Origin: Bog-532 sp963805255
Lineage (GTDB): Bacteria > Actinomycetota > Actinomycetes > Streptosporangiales > Streptosporangiaceae
DNA length: 64,000 bases
Reading direction: 5' to 3'
Assembly (NCBI GenBank): GCA_963805255.1
Contig: CAWDTK010000022.1
Coordinates: 1 to 64,000, forward strand
Made by a program: the position numbers and the translations under genes. Below the pieces are notes generated by a model. It searched no databases, was not told where the DNA came from, and saw nothing but the letters and a program-made list of their open reading frames with translations. Below, piece after piece: positions 38,582 through 47,310 of the stretch (the stretch's first letter is position 1; every line of letters starts with the position of its first letter).

Positions 38582-39655
38582 TTACTCCAGCCGGCTCGCA
38601 GGTTCTGCTTCTTTTGCCCATCGGCCGAAGGCCTCCCAGAACGGATCCAGGCCGGGGTGCCTGAGCGGCTGCTCACCTTGCGGAGTGAGGAGGATCGTGC
38701 CGTGCGAGGGCTCCACGACCTCGCCTACGGCGGCCGCTTCGATGCCGTCGGCCGCCAGGGCGGCGAGGAAGGCATCTGCCCGGTCCGCCACGACCGTGGC
38801 GATCAGCGTTCCCTCCGAGATCGAGGTGTAGGGGTCGATGCCGACGTGGTGGCATACCGCCTGGACTTCGGGACGGATGGGGATGGCGTCAAGGTCGATC
38901 CGCAGCCCGGTCCCCGAGGCTGCCGCGACCTCGGCGAGCCCGCCGAGTACGCCGCCCTCGGTGGCGTCGTGCATGCACGTGACCCCTTCGTCCCGCAGGC
39001 CGAACCGCGCCGCCACCCGGCACTCTGGGACCACCGTCATCTGCTCGAACAGCGCGTCGGCCGCCTCGGCGACACCGGAGCCGACGGCGGCCGCGAGACG
39101 GCCGCGGAAGGCCGCGGCGAACAGGGCGGTCGCCTCGATGGCGGCGCCTTTGGTTACCACGACACGGTCACCTGGCCGGGTCATGGCAGGTGTGACGAAC
39201 CCGCTTTCCGGGCCGACCGCCATACAGGTGGCGCCGCCGGCCATCGGCCAGTTGCATCCGTCGTAGCGCGCGGTGTGCCCGGAAACCACCGCGATCCCCA
39301 GAGCCTCACAGGCCCGGGAGAACGCGTCCCACAGTGCCGCCAGCTCCTCGTCAGTGATGGCCGGCGGAAGGTTGAGATCCACCGTCATCCACCGCAGCGG
39401 CAGCCCGCTGGTGGCCGCGTCAGAGGCCAGGATGTGGACCGCGAACCATGCCGCCCGCACCCAGCCGTAGGCAGGCACGATGAACACCGGATCTGAGGTC
39501 AGGGCCATCACCGTGCCCGGTGCCACCCGCACCACGCCGACGTCCACGCCATGGGCGGGCCCCACCACCACGCCCGGGTCACGTGCTCCCAGCCGCCGCA
39601 GGATGACATGCTCGAAGATCTCCGCGGTGACCTTGCCGGTGCGCTGCTCATTCAT
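38582..39655 (-). CDS. AIR synthase-related (HypE/ThiL-like) protein
   Basis: A 357-residue protein from ATG 39,655 (MNEQRTGKVTAEIFEHVILR). ATP-binding features include VGPAHGVDVGVVRV, MALTSDPVFIVPAYGWVRAA, TSGLPLRWMTVDLNLPPAIT, AVVSGHTARYDGCNWPMAGG and CMHDATEGGVLGGLAEVAAA. This is the PurM/HypE/ThiL/SelD superfamily arrangement. It lies 43 bp downstream of thiE on the same strand, which hints at a thiamine-related role, although no hyp or sel genes are nearby. The reaction is unknown. Confidence 0.8.
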   Translation of the reverse strand: MNEQRTGKVTAEIFEHVILRRLGARDPGVVVGPAHGVDVGVVRVAPGTVMALTSDPVFIVPAYGWVRAAWFAVHILASDAATSGLPLRWMTVDLNLPPAITDEELAALWDAFSRACEALGIAVVSGHTARYDGCNWPMAGGATCMAVGPESGFVTPAMTRPGDRVVVTKGAAIEATALFAAAFRGRLAAAVGSGVAEAADALFEQMTVVPECRVAARFGLRDEGVTCMHDATEGGVLGGLAEVAAASGTGLRIDLDAIPIRPEVQAVCHHVGIDPYTSISEGTLIATVVADRADAFLAALAADGIEAAAVGEVVEPSHGTILLTPQGEQPLRHPGLDPFWEAFGRWAKEAEPASRLE

Positions 39656-39698
39656 TCGCGACCCCCAACTGCGCCAGTTCTGCCCGCCACCGCGCTGC

Positions 39699-40388
39699 TC
39701 AGCCCGCCGCGCCGGTGTCGCGCGATCCAGCAGCGCCGGTGGCACACGACCGCTCAAGCGCGGCGGCCAAATCCCGGGTAGCAGCCACCATGTCACCCGC
39801 CGCCCCCACAGCCGATACCACGGCGACGCCCCGCGCGCCCGCCGCCAGCACCTGGGCGGCGTTGCCCGCGTCAATCCCTCCGATCCCAATCACCGGCAGT
39901 GAGGTGGCGGCGCACACAGCACGCAGCCCGTTCAGGCCCACCGGCGTGGCACCGGGCTTGGTGGCCGTGGGCCACACGGTCACCCCAAGATAGGCGGCGC
40001 CGAACCGTGCCGCCTCGCGAGCCTGCTCAGGCGTCTCGACGCTGACGCCGAGCACCATGCCCGGGAGCAGAAAGGCCCGGGCCCGGCCCGGATGGTCCCC
40101 CTGGCCCAGATGCACGCCGTCCGCGGCGGCCGCCACCGCGACCTTCAAGCGATCGTTAACAATGAACAGCATGCCCGCCGCCCGGCAGGCCGACACCAGA
40201 TCGGCCGCCAGGGACAGCAGGTCCCGGTCGGGCAGTTCGGGCGCGCGGAGCTGAACCGCATCGGCCCCGCCCACGATCGCCGCGGCCGCCACCTCCCGGT
40301 GCCTGCGGCCATCCACCAGCCCGGCCGAGGTCACCACCATCAGCTTGGGACCGAACGAGCGAGAACGCACCCCGGAGGTCGCAGCCAC
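39699..40388 (-). CDS. thiE: thiamine phosphate synthase
   Basis: About 229 residues from GTG 40,388; longer in-frame starts exist. TIM-barrel motifs: LMVVTSAGLVDGR, VGGADAVQLRAPELPDRDLL, GMLFIVNDRLKVAVAAAADG, VHLGQGDHPGRARAFLLPGM, YLGVTVWPTATKPGATPVGL and SLPVIGIGGIDAGNAAQVLA. It joins HMP-PP and HET-P to form thiamine phosphate. I see no TPP riboswitch upstream; the upstream sequence is a methionine-synthase remnant. Confidence 0.85.
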   Translation of the reverse strand: MAATSGVRSRSFGPKLMVVTSAGLVDGRRHREVAAAAIVGGADAVQLRAPELPDRDLLSLAADLVSACRAAGMLFIVNDRLKVAVAAAADGVHLGQGDHPGRARAFLLPGMVLGVSVETPEQAREAARFGAAYLGVTVWPTATKPGATPVGLNGLRAVCAATSLPVIGIGGIDAGNAAQVLAAGARGVAVVSAVGAAGDMVAATRDLAAALERSCATGAAGSRDTGAAG

Positions 40389-40459
40389 GCCGCAAGGATA
40401 GCTCTGCCGAGCGATAACCAAGCCAGGCACGTGCTGGACGACCGGGTTGCAACATCCAT

Positions 40460-40640
40460 TCCGGCTGCCGTCCCGAACCCGCAATCGGTACCTGCCATCA
40501 CGTTATCCCGGCCCACCAGCTCGGCATAACGAATCAGCCGGTCCCCGACTACCTCGGGATGCTCGACAACGTTCGTAGTGGAATCGAGAACACACGGAAT
40601 CACATACTTGCCATCGCTGTGCGGGAAGTGTCCTCCACGC
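40460..40640 (-). pseudogene. cobalamin-independent methionine synthase-like fragment
   Basis: The minus strand reads IPCVLDSTTNVVEHPEVVGD, then RLIRYAELVGRDNVMAGTDC and GFGTAAG. This matches the C-terminal zinc-site region of MetE-like enzymes (GVIDxxTNxVEHPE...RY....GRxRVxAGxDCGFGT). A frame change near 40,605 and loss of the remainder leave only this piece. Confidence 0.65.
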
Positions 40641-40792
40641 TCCTGCTCAGCGCGGTCGCCTCGATCGTGACGACCGGCGCGTTCATCGCCTTCTCATGAG
40701 TGGCCGCCACCGGGACACGATGGACTGGAGAAGAATATGGAACACGGCCTGATGCTCGTCCACCTCCCCCTCTACCTGACCGGAGGTACCTC

Positions 40793-41080
40793 ATGACCTC
40801 GACGCCGGAACAGCCCGGCCGCGCGGCGGCATCCCAGCGGCGCGCCACTGGTGCCGGTCACCAGACGCAGGTCCAGGCGTTCGCGCGCTACGCGGCGCGG
40901 GCGAGGTTCGGCGACCTGTCCGCCGAGTCGCGCAGGCAGCTACCGATCCACATCCTCGACTCACTCGGGTGCTGCATCGCGGCCCCTTGGGCGCCGGTTC
41001 GGTGAACGTGTGCCGCGAGCAGGTCCAGGAGTTCGGCGGCGGTCACGGCGCCTGGGCGTTGAACATGGCCCAAACCTGAC
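40793..41080 (+). pseudogene. MmgE/PrpD-family N-terminal fragment
   Basis: From ATG 40,793, with CCGGAGG just upstream, a low-complexity lead is followed by VQAFARYAARARFGDLSAES and QLPIHILDSLGCCIAA. After a frame change near 41,000 LGAGSVNVCREQVQEFGGGH continues, and similarity ends near 41,080. The segment corresponds to the first ~90 residues of 2-methylcitrate dehydratase/cis-aconitate decarboxylase-like proteins. Confidence 0.65.
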
Positions 41081-41204
41081 CACATGCCCCGGCTTTGTCA
41101 GCATCGGTGATGATGCCGAGCGCTCTCCGACTAACGGGCGGGGCGCTACCCTAGCAGGGTTTCCCAGCCAGGCGGCATTCAGCCAGTCGATGAAGGGCCA
41201 GGCT

Positions 41205-41705
41205 ATGACGATCTACCAGCACATACGCCATCCGCACATCGCCGCGCGGCGGGCCGACCGCCCGGTGAAGGTGGCTGATCAGCTCCCCCGGGACTCGGCG
41301 GTCAACCGGTTCAACACGAAGGTCGCGATTGTGACCACGCAGGTGGTCGGCAGTATGTGGTGTGCCTACGCCTTTGCGCTGTTCGACCTGATCAGCCTCC
41401 CGGACGCGATCCGTGGCGGCGCGTCGACGATCGTCTCTTGGGTGGCGCAGACCTTCCTGCAGCTGGTGCTGCTGTCGATCATCATGGTGGGGCAGAACGT
41501 GCAAGCCGCCGCCGCGGACAAGCGCGCGGAGGCGACCTTCAATGATGCGACCGCCACCCTCCACGAGGTGGCGCACATGCAGGGCCATCTCGCTGCGCAG
41601 GACGAGTTGCTGAGCCGGATCGCCGCGAAGATCGGCCTCGACCCGGTGCCTGTCATCGACAACCCGGAACTCGATGAGACGGCCAACCCGGACCCGGGAT
41701 ACTGA
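41205..41705 (+). CDS. two-helix membrane protein, DUF1003-like topology
   Basis: A 166-residue protein from ATG 41,205 (MTIYQHIRHPHIAARRADRP). Two hydrophobic helices (FNTKVAIVTTQVVGSMWCAY with AFALFDLISLP, and SWVAQTFLQLVLLSIIMVGQ) are followed by a charged coiled-coil-like tail (VQAAAADKRAEATFNDATAT, then HMQGHLAAQDELLSRIAAKI) and an acidic end. The arrangement recalls DUF1003 proteins. Its function is unknown. Confidence 0.65.
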   Translation: MTIYQHIRHPHIAARRADRPVKVADQLPRDSAVNRFNTKVAIVTTQVVGSMWCAYAFALFDLISLPDAIRGGASTIVSWVAQTFLQLVLLSIIMVGQNVQAAAADKRAEATFNDATATLHEVAHMQGHLAAQDELLSRIAAKIGLDPVPVIDNPELDETANPDPGY

Positions 41706-41940
41706 CGACCAGGCAGACCTTCTCTCACGGTCGGCAGCCACGGCAGCAGTCAGGCCCGATTCACGAGCCAGCCAGCACGACCACCAAGCAACTCGATCGG
41801 CATCTGGCAGCACGGCCCCAGGAAGACAGAGGTAGCAACCTCCCAACAAGCATGATCGGGAATATGCGCGGAATCGCCAAGCAGCCCATATAGCTGGCGA
41901 TGGCGAACCTCCCAGGTCAGCTCCACAATTCGACAGATAG

Positions 41941-42126
41941 GGTCGGCGGCCTCCGGAGCCGTGTGCGCGCGACCTAGCCGAAGACGGCCTGCGCTACCTC
42001 GGGGACGGACCCAATGCGGCCTACCTGCACCTCTGGTACGGGATGGCAGCGGCACAACTCGGCGACACCGACGCTGGTGAGGGGCTACCGAACAGCAGGA
42101 GCAGCATGATTGGCTGGATCATGTAA
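41941..42126 (+). pseudogene. regulator C-terminal remnant fused to a partial tRNA-Arg copy
   Basis: Positions 41,947-41,967 are identical over 21 nt to 36,550-36,570 in tRNA-Arg(CCG) (most of the anticodon arm). The following frame reads ARDLAEDGLRYLGDGPNAAY then LHLWYGMAAAQLGDTDAGEG, ending IGWIM at 42,126. It resembles the TPR-like C-terminal part of actinobacterial XRE-type regulators. The junction suggests an old recombination event at an att-like site. Confidence 0.5.
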
Positions 42127-42435
42127 AGCACCGGCTGCGGCGTGCCTACGGATCAGGTTCCGCTTCGCAAGCCGGACGCCTGACCGGCCGGGGGCCGGGC
42201 AGAGGCGAGGCTTCGGGCCCGCTCTCCTGTGGGTGAACCATTGGCGCCCCGTGTGCGTCTTGCCAGAAAGGCGGCAACTAGCCTGCCTGGCCGACACGGA
42301 GGGCTTGCCGGTTAAGGGTCCGCCGGGGAGGGGCCGGATCGGGCGGGCCAGGGGTTTGTCCGTGGACGCGCGGACTTGGCGGAAGTCCCCGACGATGGGT
42401 AGGTATGTGCTTATTGTGGCGGAGAGGTGACGCGT

Positions 42436-42771
42436 ATGGGGTTGGCAGCGGGCGGTGGCTCCGGCGGATTCTCGGTGCGCGCCGGTGATCTGGCCGCCGG
42501 TTCCGCGCAGATGCTGGCCCAGCAGCAGCGCTGTCAGCAGCTGGCGACGGCCATCACCGGGCTGATGGCCCAGATGGCGGGCTCCGCCGGGCATCAGGGA
42601 CTGGCCGACGCGCTGGTGGCGGCCTCGGAAGCGGGCGTGCAGACCTATGCCGTCGCCGGGGGCTTGTATGGTCACGCCGTCGGCGGGCTGCGCCGCAGCG
42701 CCGGGGAGTACGACCGCGCCGAGCAGGCCATCGCGGCGCAGGCGCGGGCAGTTATGGAGAGCTTGTGGTGA
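42436..42771 (+). CDS. small WXG100/EspC-like type VII secretion protein
   Basis: A 111-residue, Ala/Gln-rich helical protein. ATG 42,436 has GGAGAGG 8 nt upstream. The sequence FSVRAGDLAAGSAQMLAQQQ, then LATAITGLMAQMAGSAGHQG and LYGHAVGGLRRSAGEYDRAE predicts a two-helix hairpin of the ESAT-6/EspC type with a final Tyr-x3-Glu-like (YDRAE) motif resembling the YxxxD/E export signal. There is no canonical WxG in the turn. Its stop overlaps the next GTG (GTGA). It is the first gene of a four-gene operon. Confidence 0.6.
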   Translation: MGLAAGGGSGGFSVRAGDLAAGSAQMLAQQQRCQQLATAITGLMAQMAGSAGHQGLADALVAASEAGVQTYAVAGGLYGHAVGGLRRSAGEYDRAEQAIAAQARAVMESLW

Positions 42772-43904
42772 ACGCCCCAGCGCTGGCGGGCGGTGACCCG
42801 GCCCTGCTGGAACGGCTGGCCGACGAGCTGACCCGGCAGGCCGGCCAGTCCGGCGACCTGGCTGTGACCACCACCGGCACGGCGAGCCAGATCCGCGGCG
42901 GGGCGCAGTGGACCGGCAGCGCCGCCGACGCCTACACCACGTTCACCACCGCGATGAGCCGTGGCCTGGGCCGGACCACGCAACCGCTGGCCGATATCGC
43001 CTCGGCCGTGCGGGGATACGCCGGGTATCTGCGGGCCGCCCAGCAGCAGGCCGCCGCCTATGACGCCGCGGTGCGGCAGGCGCAGGCCAGCGGCGGGGAT
43101 ACGGCCTCGCTGCAGGCGGCATATGCTGCCCAGGCGAATGCCGCGACCGCGGACGCGCAGTTGCAGGACACCGGCCAGCAGGCCGCGGCGCAGGTCCAGA
43201 CGGCGGCCGTGACATTGGATGGCGTGTTCGCCCCGGAGGGTGTGCTGCGCACCACCATCGAGGAGATCCATACGGCCTTGGGGGCGGCCGGCGCTGACGG
43301 CGTGCTGTGGGCGCTCGGCCGCGGCGCCGAGCAGGCCAAGAAGTTCCTGGACGACCTGCCCGAACTGGAAAAGGAATGGCTGCACGACGCTATCCCATGG
43401 GGCCAGGACGCCCCCGGCGAGGCGTTCGGTGCGGCGATCCAGGGCTGGTGGGCCAAGGCGGACGCGGCCGAGACCTTCGGCGAGGAATTCAAGGATGCGA
43501 CCCGGACCCTGGGGCTGGTCTCCCGGGTGGGCCGGATCGCCGGCGGCCCGGTCGCCATCTTTGGTGACATCTCGACGCTGGTCAACCCGCCGCAAAGCGG
43601 CGCTGCCGGCGCCGTGGACCGGGCCATGGCCGGGGTGAACGGCGGTTTCATCGCGGCGGACACGCTCGGCGCGGTCGGCGAGGCAGCGGGCGTGGAAGCG
43701 CTGGCCGGCCTCAGCCTGGGCCCGGTGGGTGTCGGCATCGTGGTCGGTACCGGGCTGTATCTGGCGGGGGCGTACGCCTACAAGCACTGGGCGTGGTTCC
43801 GGCAGGATCTGGCCCAGCCGGTCGGCCACGCCGTGGCCCACGTAGCCGGTGACTTCGGCAGCGGCCTTGACGACGCCGCGCACACGGTCGCGAGCTGGTT
43901 CTGA
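42768..43904 (+). CDS. WXG-domain protein with hydrophobic C-terminus, candidate T7SS substrate
   Basis: A 378-residue protein from GTG 42,768. The N-terminal ~100 residues form a WXG-like helical hairpin (LLERLADELTRQAGQSGDLA; RGGAQWTGSAADAYTTFTTA with the W-T-G turn). A long Ala/Gln coiled region follows (YLRAAQQQAAAYDAAVRQAQ). The C-terminal half has GRIAGGPVAIFGDISTLVNP and a Gly-rich hydrophobic segment (ALAGLSLGPVGVGIVVGTGL). The layout resembles polymorphic toxin or LXG-like T7SS substrates, but no known toxin domain is recognised. It is overlapped at both ends by operon neighbours. Confidence 0.6.
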   Translation: MNAPALAGGDPALLERLADELTRQAGQSGDLAVTTTGTASQIRGGAQWTGSAADAYTTFTTAMSRGLGRTTQPLADIASAVRGYAGYLRAAQQQAAAYDAAVRQAQASGGDTASLQAAYAAQANAATADAQLQDTGQQAAAQVQTAAVTLDGVFAPEGVLRTTIEEIHTALGAAGADGVLWALGRGAEQAKKFLDDLPELEKEWLHDAIPWGQDAPGEAFGAAIQGWWAKADAAETFGEEFKDATRTLGLVSRVGRIAGGPVAIFGDISTLVNPPQSGAAGAVDRAMAGVNGGFIAADTLGAVGEAAGVEALAGLSLGPVGVGIVVGTGLYLAGAYAYKHWAWFRQDLAQPVGHAVAHVAGDFGSGLDDAAHTVASWF

Positions 43905-44797
43905 TGGCGGGGCCGGGCCGACCGCCGCACGTTGCGCCGGATCAGTGGGGCAGCCCGCCGGCTGATCCGCGGGCCGCCGACGTGGCGGGCGTCCGCGAAC
44001 TGCTACATGCTGCCGCCACCGACGGGGCCGTGATGCTGCCGGTGATGTCGGCGGGCGAGCTGTACACGGTGTGCGGGACCAGCCAGGTACTGACCGAGGA
44101 CGGCGAACTGCGGCGCTGGGCGCAGATGACCGGCGCGGATCGCACGCAGGTGATCGCCGCGGCCACGTACCTGCTGATAGACCGGGAACTGTTGCGCCTC
44201 CCGGACCAGGACGGCACCAGCGCAGCCGCCCCGCTGGCCGAGACGGTCAAGGCCCTGCTGGCCGGCCCGGTCGACGCCCGGCCACCGGATCTGCCGATGT
44301 CACCGCCGCTGGCGCTGATCGTCGCGGCCCGGCAGTGCCCGGTAATGGTGGCGGCCGGCACCCGCCCGGACGGCGTGGTGATGGGTTCACCGCGGATGTA
44401 TGGGCTGGGCGACGAAGGCCGGCCGCTGCGGACGGTGGTGGTGGAGATGGTCACGGACCAGGCCCACAAGCTGTTCGGCTCGCTGCACGAGTTCGTCTTG
44501 ATGTCCCCGGCGGCGGCCGGGAAAGCCCTGGCCGCCTGGGCGGCCACCCCGCTGCGGACCCGGCTGCGCCGCCAGCCGGCGGCCCACGCGATATCGGTCT
44601 ACCGCAACCCGCCCGGGCCGGGCTTGACCTGCGACCGGCTCACCGTCACCGCGGCCGGGCCCGGCCGCGTGACCCTGGCCCGCGAACCGGCTGGCCCGGC
44701 CGCCCCGCTTGGCTCGGCTGGCTTGGCCCCAGTGACGTGCGGCCAGGCGGAGCTGACGGTCCTGCTGACCGGGATACTCACCGGGGAGCCGCGATGA
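43904..44797 (+). CDS. EspG-like / ESX-associated hypothetical protein
   Basis: A 297-residue soluble protein; ATG 43,904 overlaps the previous TGA by 1 bp. Segments: GVRELLHAAATDGAVMLPVM, EDGELRRWAQMTGADRTQVI, AAATYLLIDRELLRLPDQDG, LALIVAARQCPVMVAAG, LRTVVVEMVTDQAHKLFGSL and TLAREPAGPAAP. Its size, position after WXG-like genes and alternating alpha/beta composition suggest an EspG-type chaperone, which binds ESX substrates in the cytosol. The sequence match is not strong enough to be certain. Confidence 0.45.
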   Translation: MAGPGRPPHVAPDQWGSPPADPRAADVAGVRELLHAAATDGAVMLPVMSAGELYTVCGTSQVLTEDGELRRWAQMTGADRTQVIAAATYLLIDRELLRLPDQDGTSAAAPLAETVKALLAGPVDARPPDLPMSPPLALIVAARQCPVMVAAGTRPDGVVMGSPRMYGLGDEGRPLRTVVVEMVTDQAHKLFGSLHEFVLMSPAAAGKALAAWAATPLRTRLRRQPAAHAISVYRNPPGPGLTCDRLTVTAAGPGRVTLAREPAGPAAPLGSAGLAPVTCGQAELTVLLTGILTGEPR

Positions 44798-45558
44798 CCG
44801 AACCAGCAGGAAGGCGGCCGGGCCCTGGCCCGCAGCCCATTGCGCCGAGCCCGGGCATCAAGACCGTCTGCTACGCCGAGGACCATTGCGCCCTGCGCTG
44901 GCCCCTGCTGGCGGCCGGGCTGGCTGCCCCGGTGATCGTCGTGGCCAGCGCGGTGGCCGGCATCGTGCTGGGCAGCGCGTGGTTCCTGGCGGTGCTCGTG
45001 CCCGCAGCAGCGGTCGCAGCGACGGCCGGCCAGATGCTGCCGTATGTCTGGCCCGCCGGTATCCGGCTGGACCAGCACGGAGTGCGCATCGGCGGCGTGC
45101 GGTGGGCGGACAGGCATCCGGGCCGCACGCACCGCCGGGCCACCGTGCCGTACCAGTGGGGACAGGAGTTCGGCTGCCCGTGGCCCGGGGTGCAGCGCAT
45201 CGGAGTCGTCACCGGCCGCGAGTCGATCAAGACGATGATCCGGTACTCCTACCACGGCCGCAAGCCAACCCCGCTGGGCAACCTGGCCACGCCGTTCATG
45301 CGGGCCGCGCTGGTCATCTGGGTCGACCGCGGCCAGGCCATGCTGCCCGCCATCAGGCCCGCCCGTGGGCCGCTATCGGCCAACTGGTCCAGCCCCGGAT
45401 TCCACCAGCCGGTCTGGGTCGCGCCGACCCGCCACCCGCAGCGGCTGCGCGCCGCACTGCAGCAGATCCCGCAGGCCGCCAGCATCGCCGACGACCCGAC
45501 GCGCGATCCATTCGCCGACGCTCCGCTCAACCCGCGAGTGGCCGGCTGGGAATTCTGA
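44794..45558 (+). CDS. membrane protein of the WXG-like operon
   Basis: A 254-residue protein; ATG 44,794 overlaps the previous stop (ATGA). Two transmembrane helices (WPLLAAGLAAPVIVVASAVA, GIVLGSAWFLAVLVPAAAVA) are followed by a basic cytosolic domain: VRIGGVRWADRHPGRTHRRA, WPGVQRIGVVTGRESIKTMI, FMRAALVIWVDRGQAMLPAI and GFHQPVWVAPTRHPQRLRAA. The fold resembles bacterial PH-like membrane proteins, tentatively. It is the last gene of the operon. Confidence 0.6.
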   Translation: MTEPAGRRPGPGPQPIAPSPGIKTVCYAEDHCALRWPLLAAGLAAPVIVVASAVAGIVLGSAWFLAVLVPAAAVAATAGQMLPYVWPAGIRLDQHGVRIGGVRWADRHPGRTHRRATVPYQWGQEFGCPWPGVQRIGVVTGRESIKTMIRYSYHGRKPTPLGNLATPFMRAALVIWVDRGQAMLPAIRPARGPLSANWSSPGFHQPVWVAPTRHPQRLRAALQQIPQAASIADDPTRDPFADAPLNPRVAGWEF

Positions 45559-45933
45559 CAGGAGTTCGCCGTAACCGCCAGCCCGGCCGACGCAGGCATG
45601 GTCCATCGGTGATGGCGTCCTTTCTCCACCATGAAATTGGCGTTCACGGAGGCAGGCGGCCACAAAACCTGGCGGCTGATCCGGGCGTTACCGGAGCCGA
45701 GCGCCAGCGCGTCGAGGACCTGACGGACGATCTTGTCATCCTGAAACGCTGTAAGCGGCAGCGATACCGCCAGTCGCAGGGGAAAGGTCACGGTCAACAA
45801 GCCGGAACGCCGCGTATTGTCCGGGCCGCCCCTCCGCGCGGATGTCTCTGCCGAGCCAGCCGGCCTGACGGCGAGGGCCAGGCCGGAGGCCAGGCCCAAA
45901 GGCGCGCGGCGAACCTCTGCAACCCGGCACTTA
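45559..45933. other. no gene; sequence between WXG-like operon and IS element
   Basis: No frame has recognisable domains. The stretch ends at the left inverted repeat of the ISAzo13-type element. Confidence 0.4.
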
Positions 45934-47248
45934 GGGCTCCCCGCAAAATTAAGTGGGTTTGTCCGGGATAGTTGTCTACGGTTGTGGTATGAGACAGCTG
46001 GCGGTGGATGAGGACCGGTTCGCCGGAATGCTGGCGGAGGTGCGCCCGCATCTGAATGAGCTGCAGTGGCGGCTGCTGCTGGGGGCGCAGGCGCGGTCGC
46101 TGGGCCGGGGCGGGATCAAGCGGGTGGCGGCGCTGGCCGGGGTTCACCCGGACACGGTGGGCCGCGGGGCGCGGGAACTGGAGGCCGGGATTGAGCCGGA
46201 TGACAGGGTCCGCCAGGCTGGGGCGGGGCGGCCCCGGGCGGCGGAGGCGGATCCGGCCCTGGTGCCGGCGTTGAACCGCCTGGTGGATCCGGCCAGCCGC
46301 GGTGACCCGGAGTCGCCGCTGCGGTGGACGACCACGTTGACGGAGAAGCTGGCCGGTGAGCTGGCAGCCGCGGGCCATCCGGTGTCGCCCGACACGGTGG
46401 GGCGGCTGCTGAAAGAGGACGGTTACAGCCTGCAGGGCAACGCCAAGACGGTGGAGGGAAAGCAGCACCCGGACCGGGACGGCCAGTTCCGGCTCATCAA
46501 TGAGCTGGTGCGGGAGTTCCAGGCCGCCGGGGAGCCAGTAATCAGCGTGGACACCAAGAAAAAGGAACTGGTCGGCAACTATAAGAACGGCGGGAGGGAG
46601 TGGCATCGGCGCGGTGAGCCCGAGCGGGTGGAGGTGCACGACTTCAAGGGCGACCTGGGGCGGGCCGTCCCCTACGGCGTCTATGACATGAGCGCCAACG
46701 CTGGCTGGGTGAACGTCGGCACCGACGCGGACACCGGGGCGTTCGCCGTCGAGTCGATCCGCCGCTGGTGGCAGAAAACCGGCCGGACCGCCTACCCGCA
46801 CGCCAGCAGGCTGCTCATCACCGCCGACGCGGGCGGTTCCAATGGCAGCCGGCTGCGGCTGTGGAAGGTGGAGCTGGCCCGGCTCGCGGAAGAACTCGGC
46901 CTGGAGATCAGCGTGTCCCACTTCCCGCCGGGCACGTCGAAATGGAACCGGATCGAGCACCGGCTCTTCGCCCAGATCTCCATGAACTGGCGCGGCAGGC
47001 CGCTGACCAGCCACGAAGTTATCGTCGAGACGATCGCCGCGACCACCACCACGACCGGGCTGACCGTCCAGGCCGCCCTCGACACCGGCACCTACGAGAA
47101 GGGCATCAAGATCCCCGATAAGCAGATGCAGGATCTGGAGGAGCGCTCGATCAGGCGACACGCTTTCCATGGGGAATGGAACTACTCCCTGCTGCCCGCC
47201 CCACGGCCAACACGCCCGACATCACGGAAGTAAATCTTCGGAGGGCCC
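45934..47248 (+). mobile_element. ISAzo13-family insertion sequence, apparently complete
   Basis: The left end gggctccccgcaaaatta and the reverse complement of the right end (gggccctccgaagattta) form imperfect terminal inverted repeats. The flanking trinucleotide TTA occurs on both sides (45,931-45,933 and 47,249-47,251), consistent with a short target duplication. The element is about 1.3 kb with a single intact transposase gene. Confidence 0.65.
45989..47233 (+). CDS. ISAzo13-family transposase
   Basis: An intact 414-residue protein from ATG 45,989 (MRQLAVDEDRFAGMLAEVRP). An N-terminal helix-turn-helix (GIKRVAALAGVHPDTVGRGA) is followed by the DDE domain: PVISVDTKKKELVGNYKNGG (first Asp in SVDTKK), LLITADAGGSNGSRLRLWKV (second Asp in TADAGGSN) and HFPPGTSKWNRIEHRLFAQI (Glu in RIEHR). 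The end is WNYSLLPAPRPTRPTSRK. All three catalytic motifs are present, so the enzyme is probably active. Confidence 0.9.
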   Translation: MRQLAVDEDRFAGMLAEVRPHLNELQWRLLLGAQARSLGRGGIKRVAALAGVHPDTVGRGARELEAGIEPDDRVRQAGAGRPRAAEADPALVPALNRLVDPASRGDPESPLRWTTTLTEKLAGELAAAGHPVSPDTVGRLLKEDGYSLQGNAKTVEGKQHPDRDGQFRLINELVREFQAAGEPVISVDTKKKELVGNYKNGGREWHRRGEPERVEVHDFKGDLGRAVPYGVYDMSANAGWVNVGTDADTGAFAVESIRRWWQKTGRTAYPHASRLLITADAGGSNGSRLRLWKVELARLAEELGLEISVSHFPPGTSKWNRIEHRLFAQISMNWRGRPLTSHEVIVETIAATTTTTGLTVQAALDTGTYEKGIKIPDKQMQDLEERSIRRHAFHGEWNYSLLPAPRPTRPTSRK

Positions 47249-47310
47249 TTATCAGAAGAAGGGAGAAGACTCACCAGGGGCAGCAAGGCAAATTCGCCCA
47301 GTGAAAGCGG

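Noticed and set aside
40389..40460. TPP riboswitch upstream of thiE
   Set aside because: No conserved THI-box sequence was found; the upstream DNA is occupied by a methionine-synthase remnant.
41750..42055. Minus-strand frame containing LTWEVRHRQLYGLLGDSAHI and ending GGRAGWLVNRA
   Set aside because: Its last 60 residues look protein-like, but the start would lie within the tRNA-derived and regulator-remnant sequence and no family is recognised; left unannotated.
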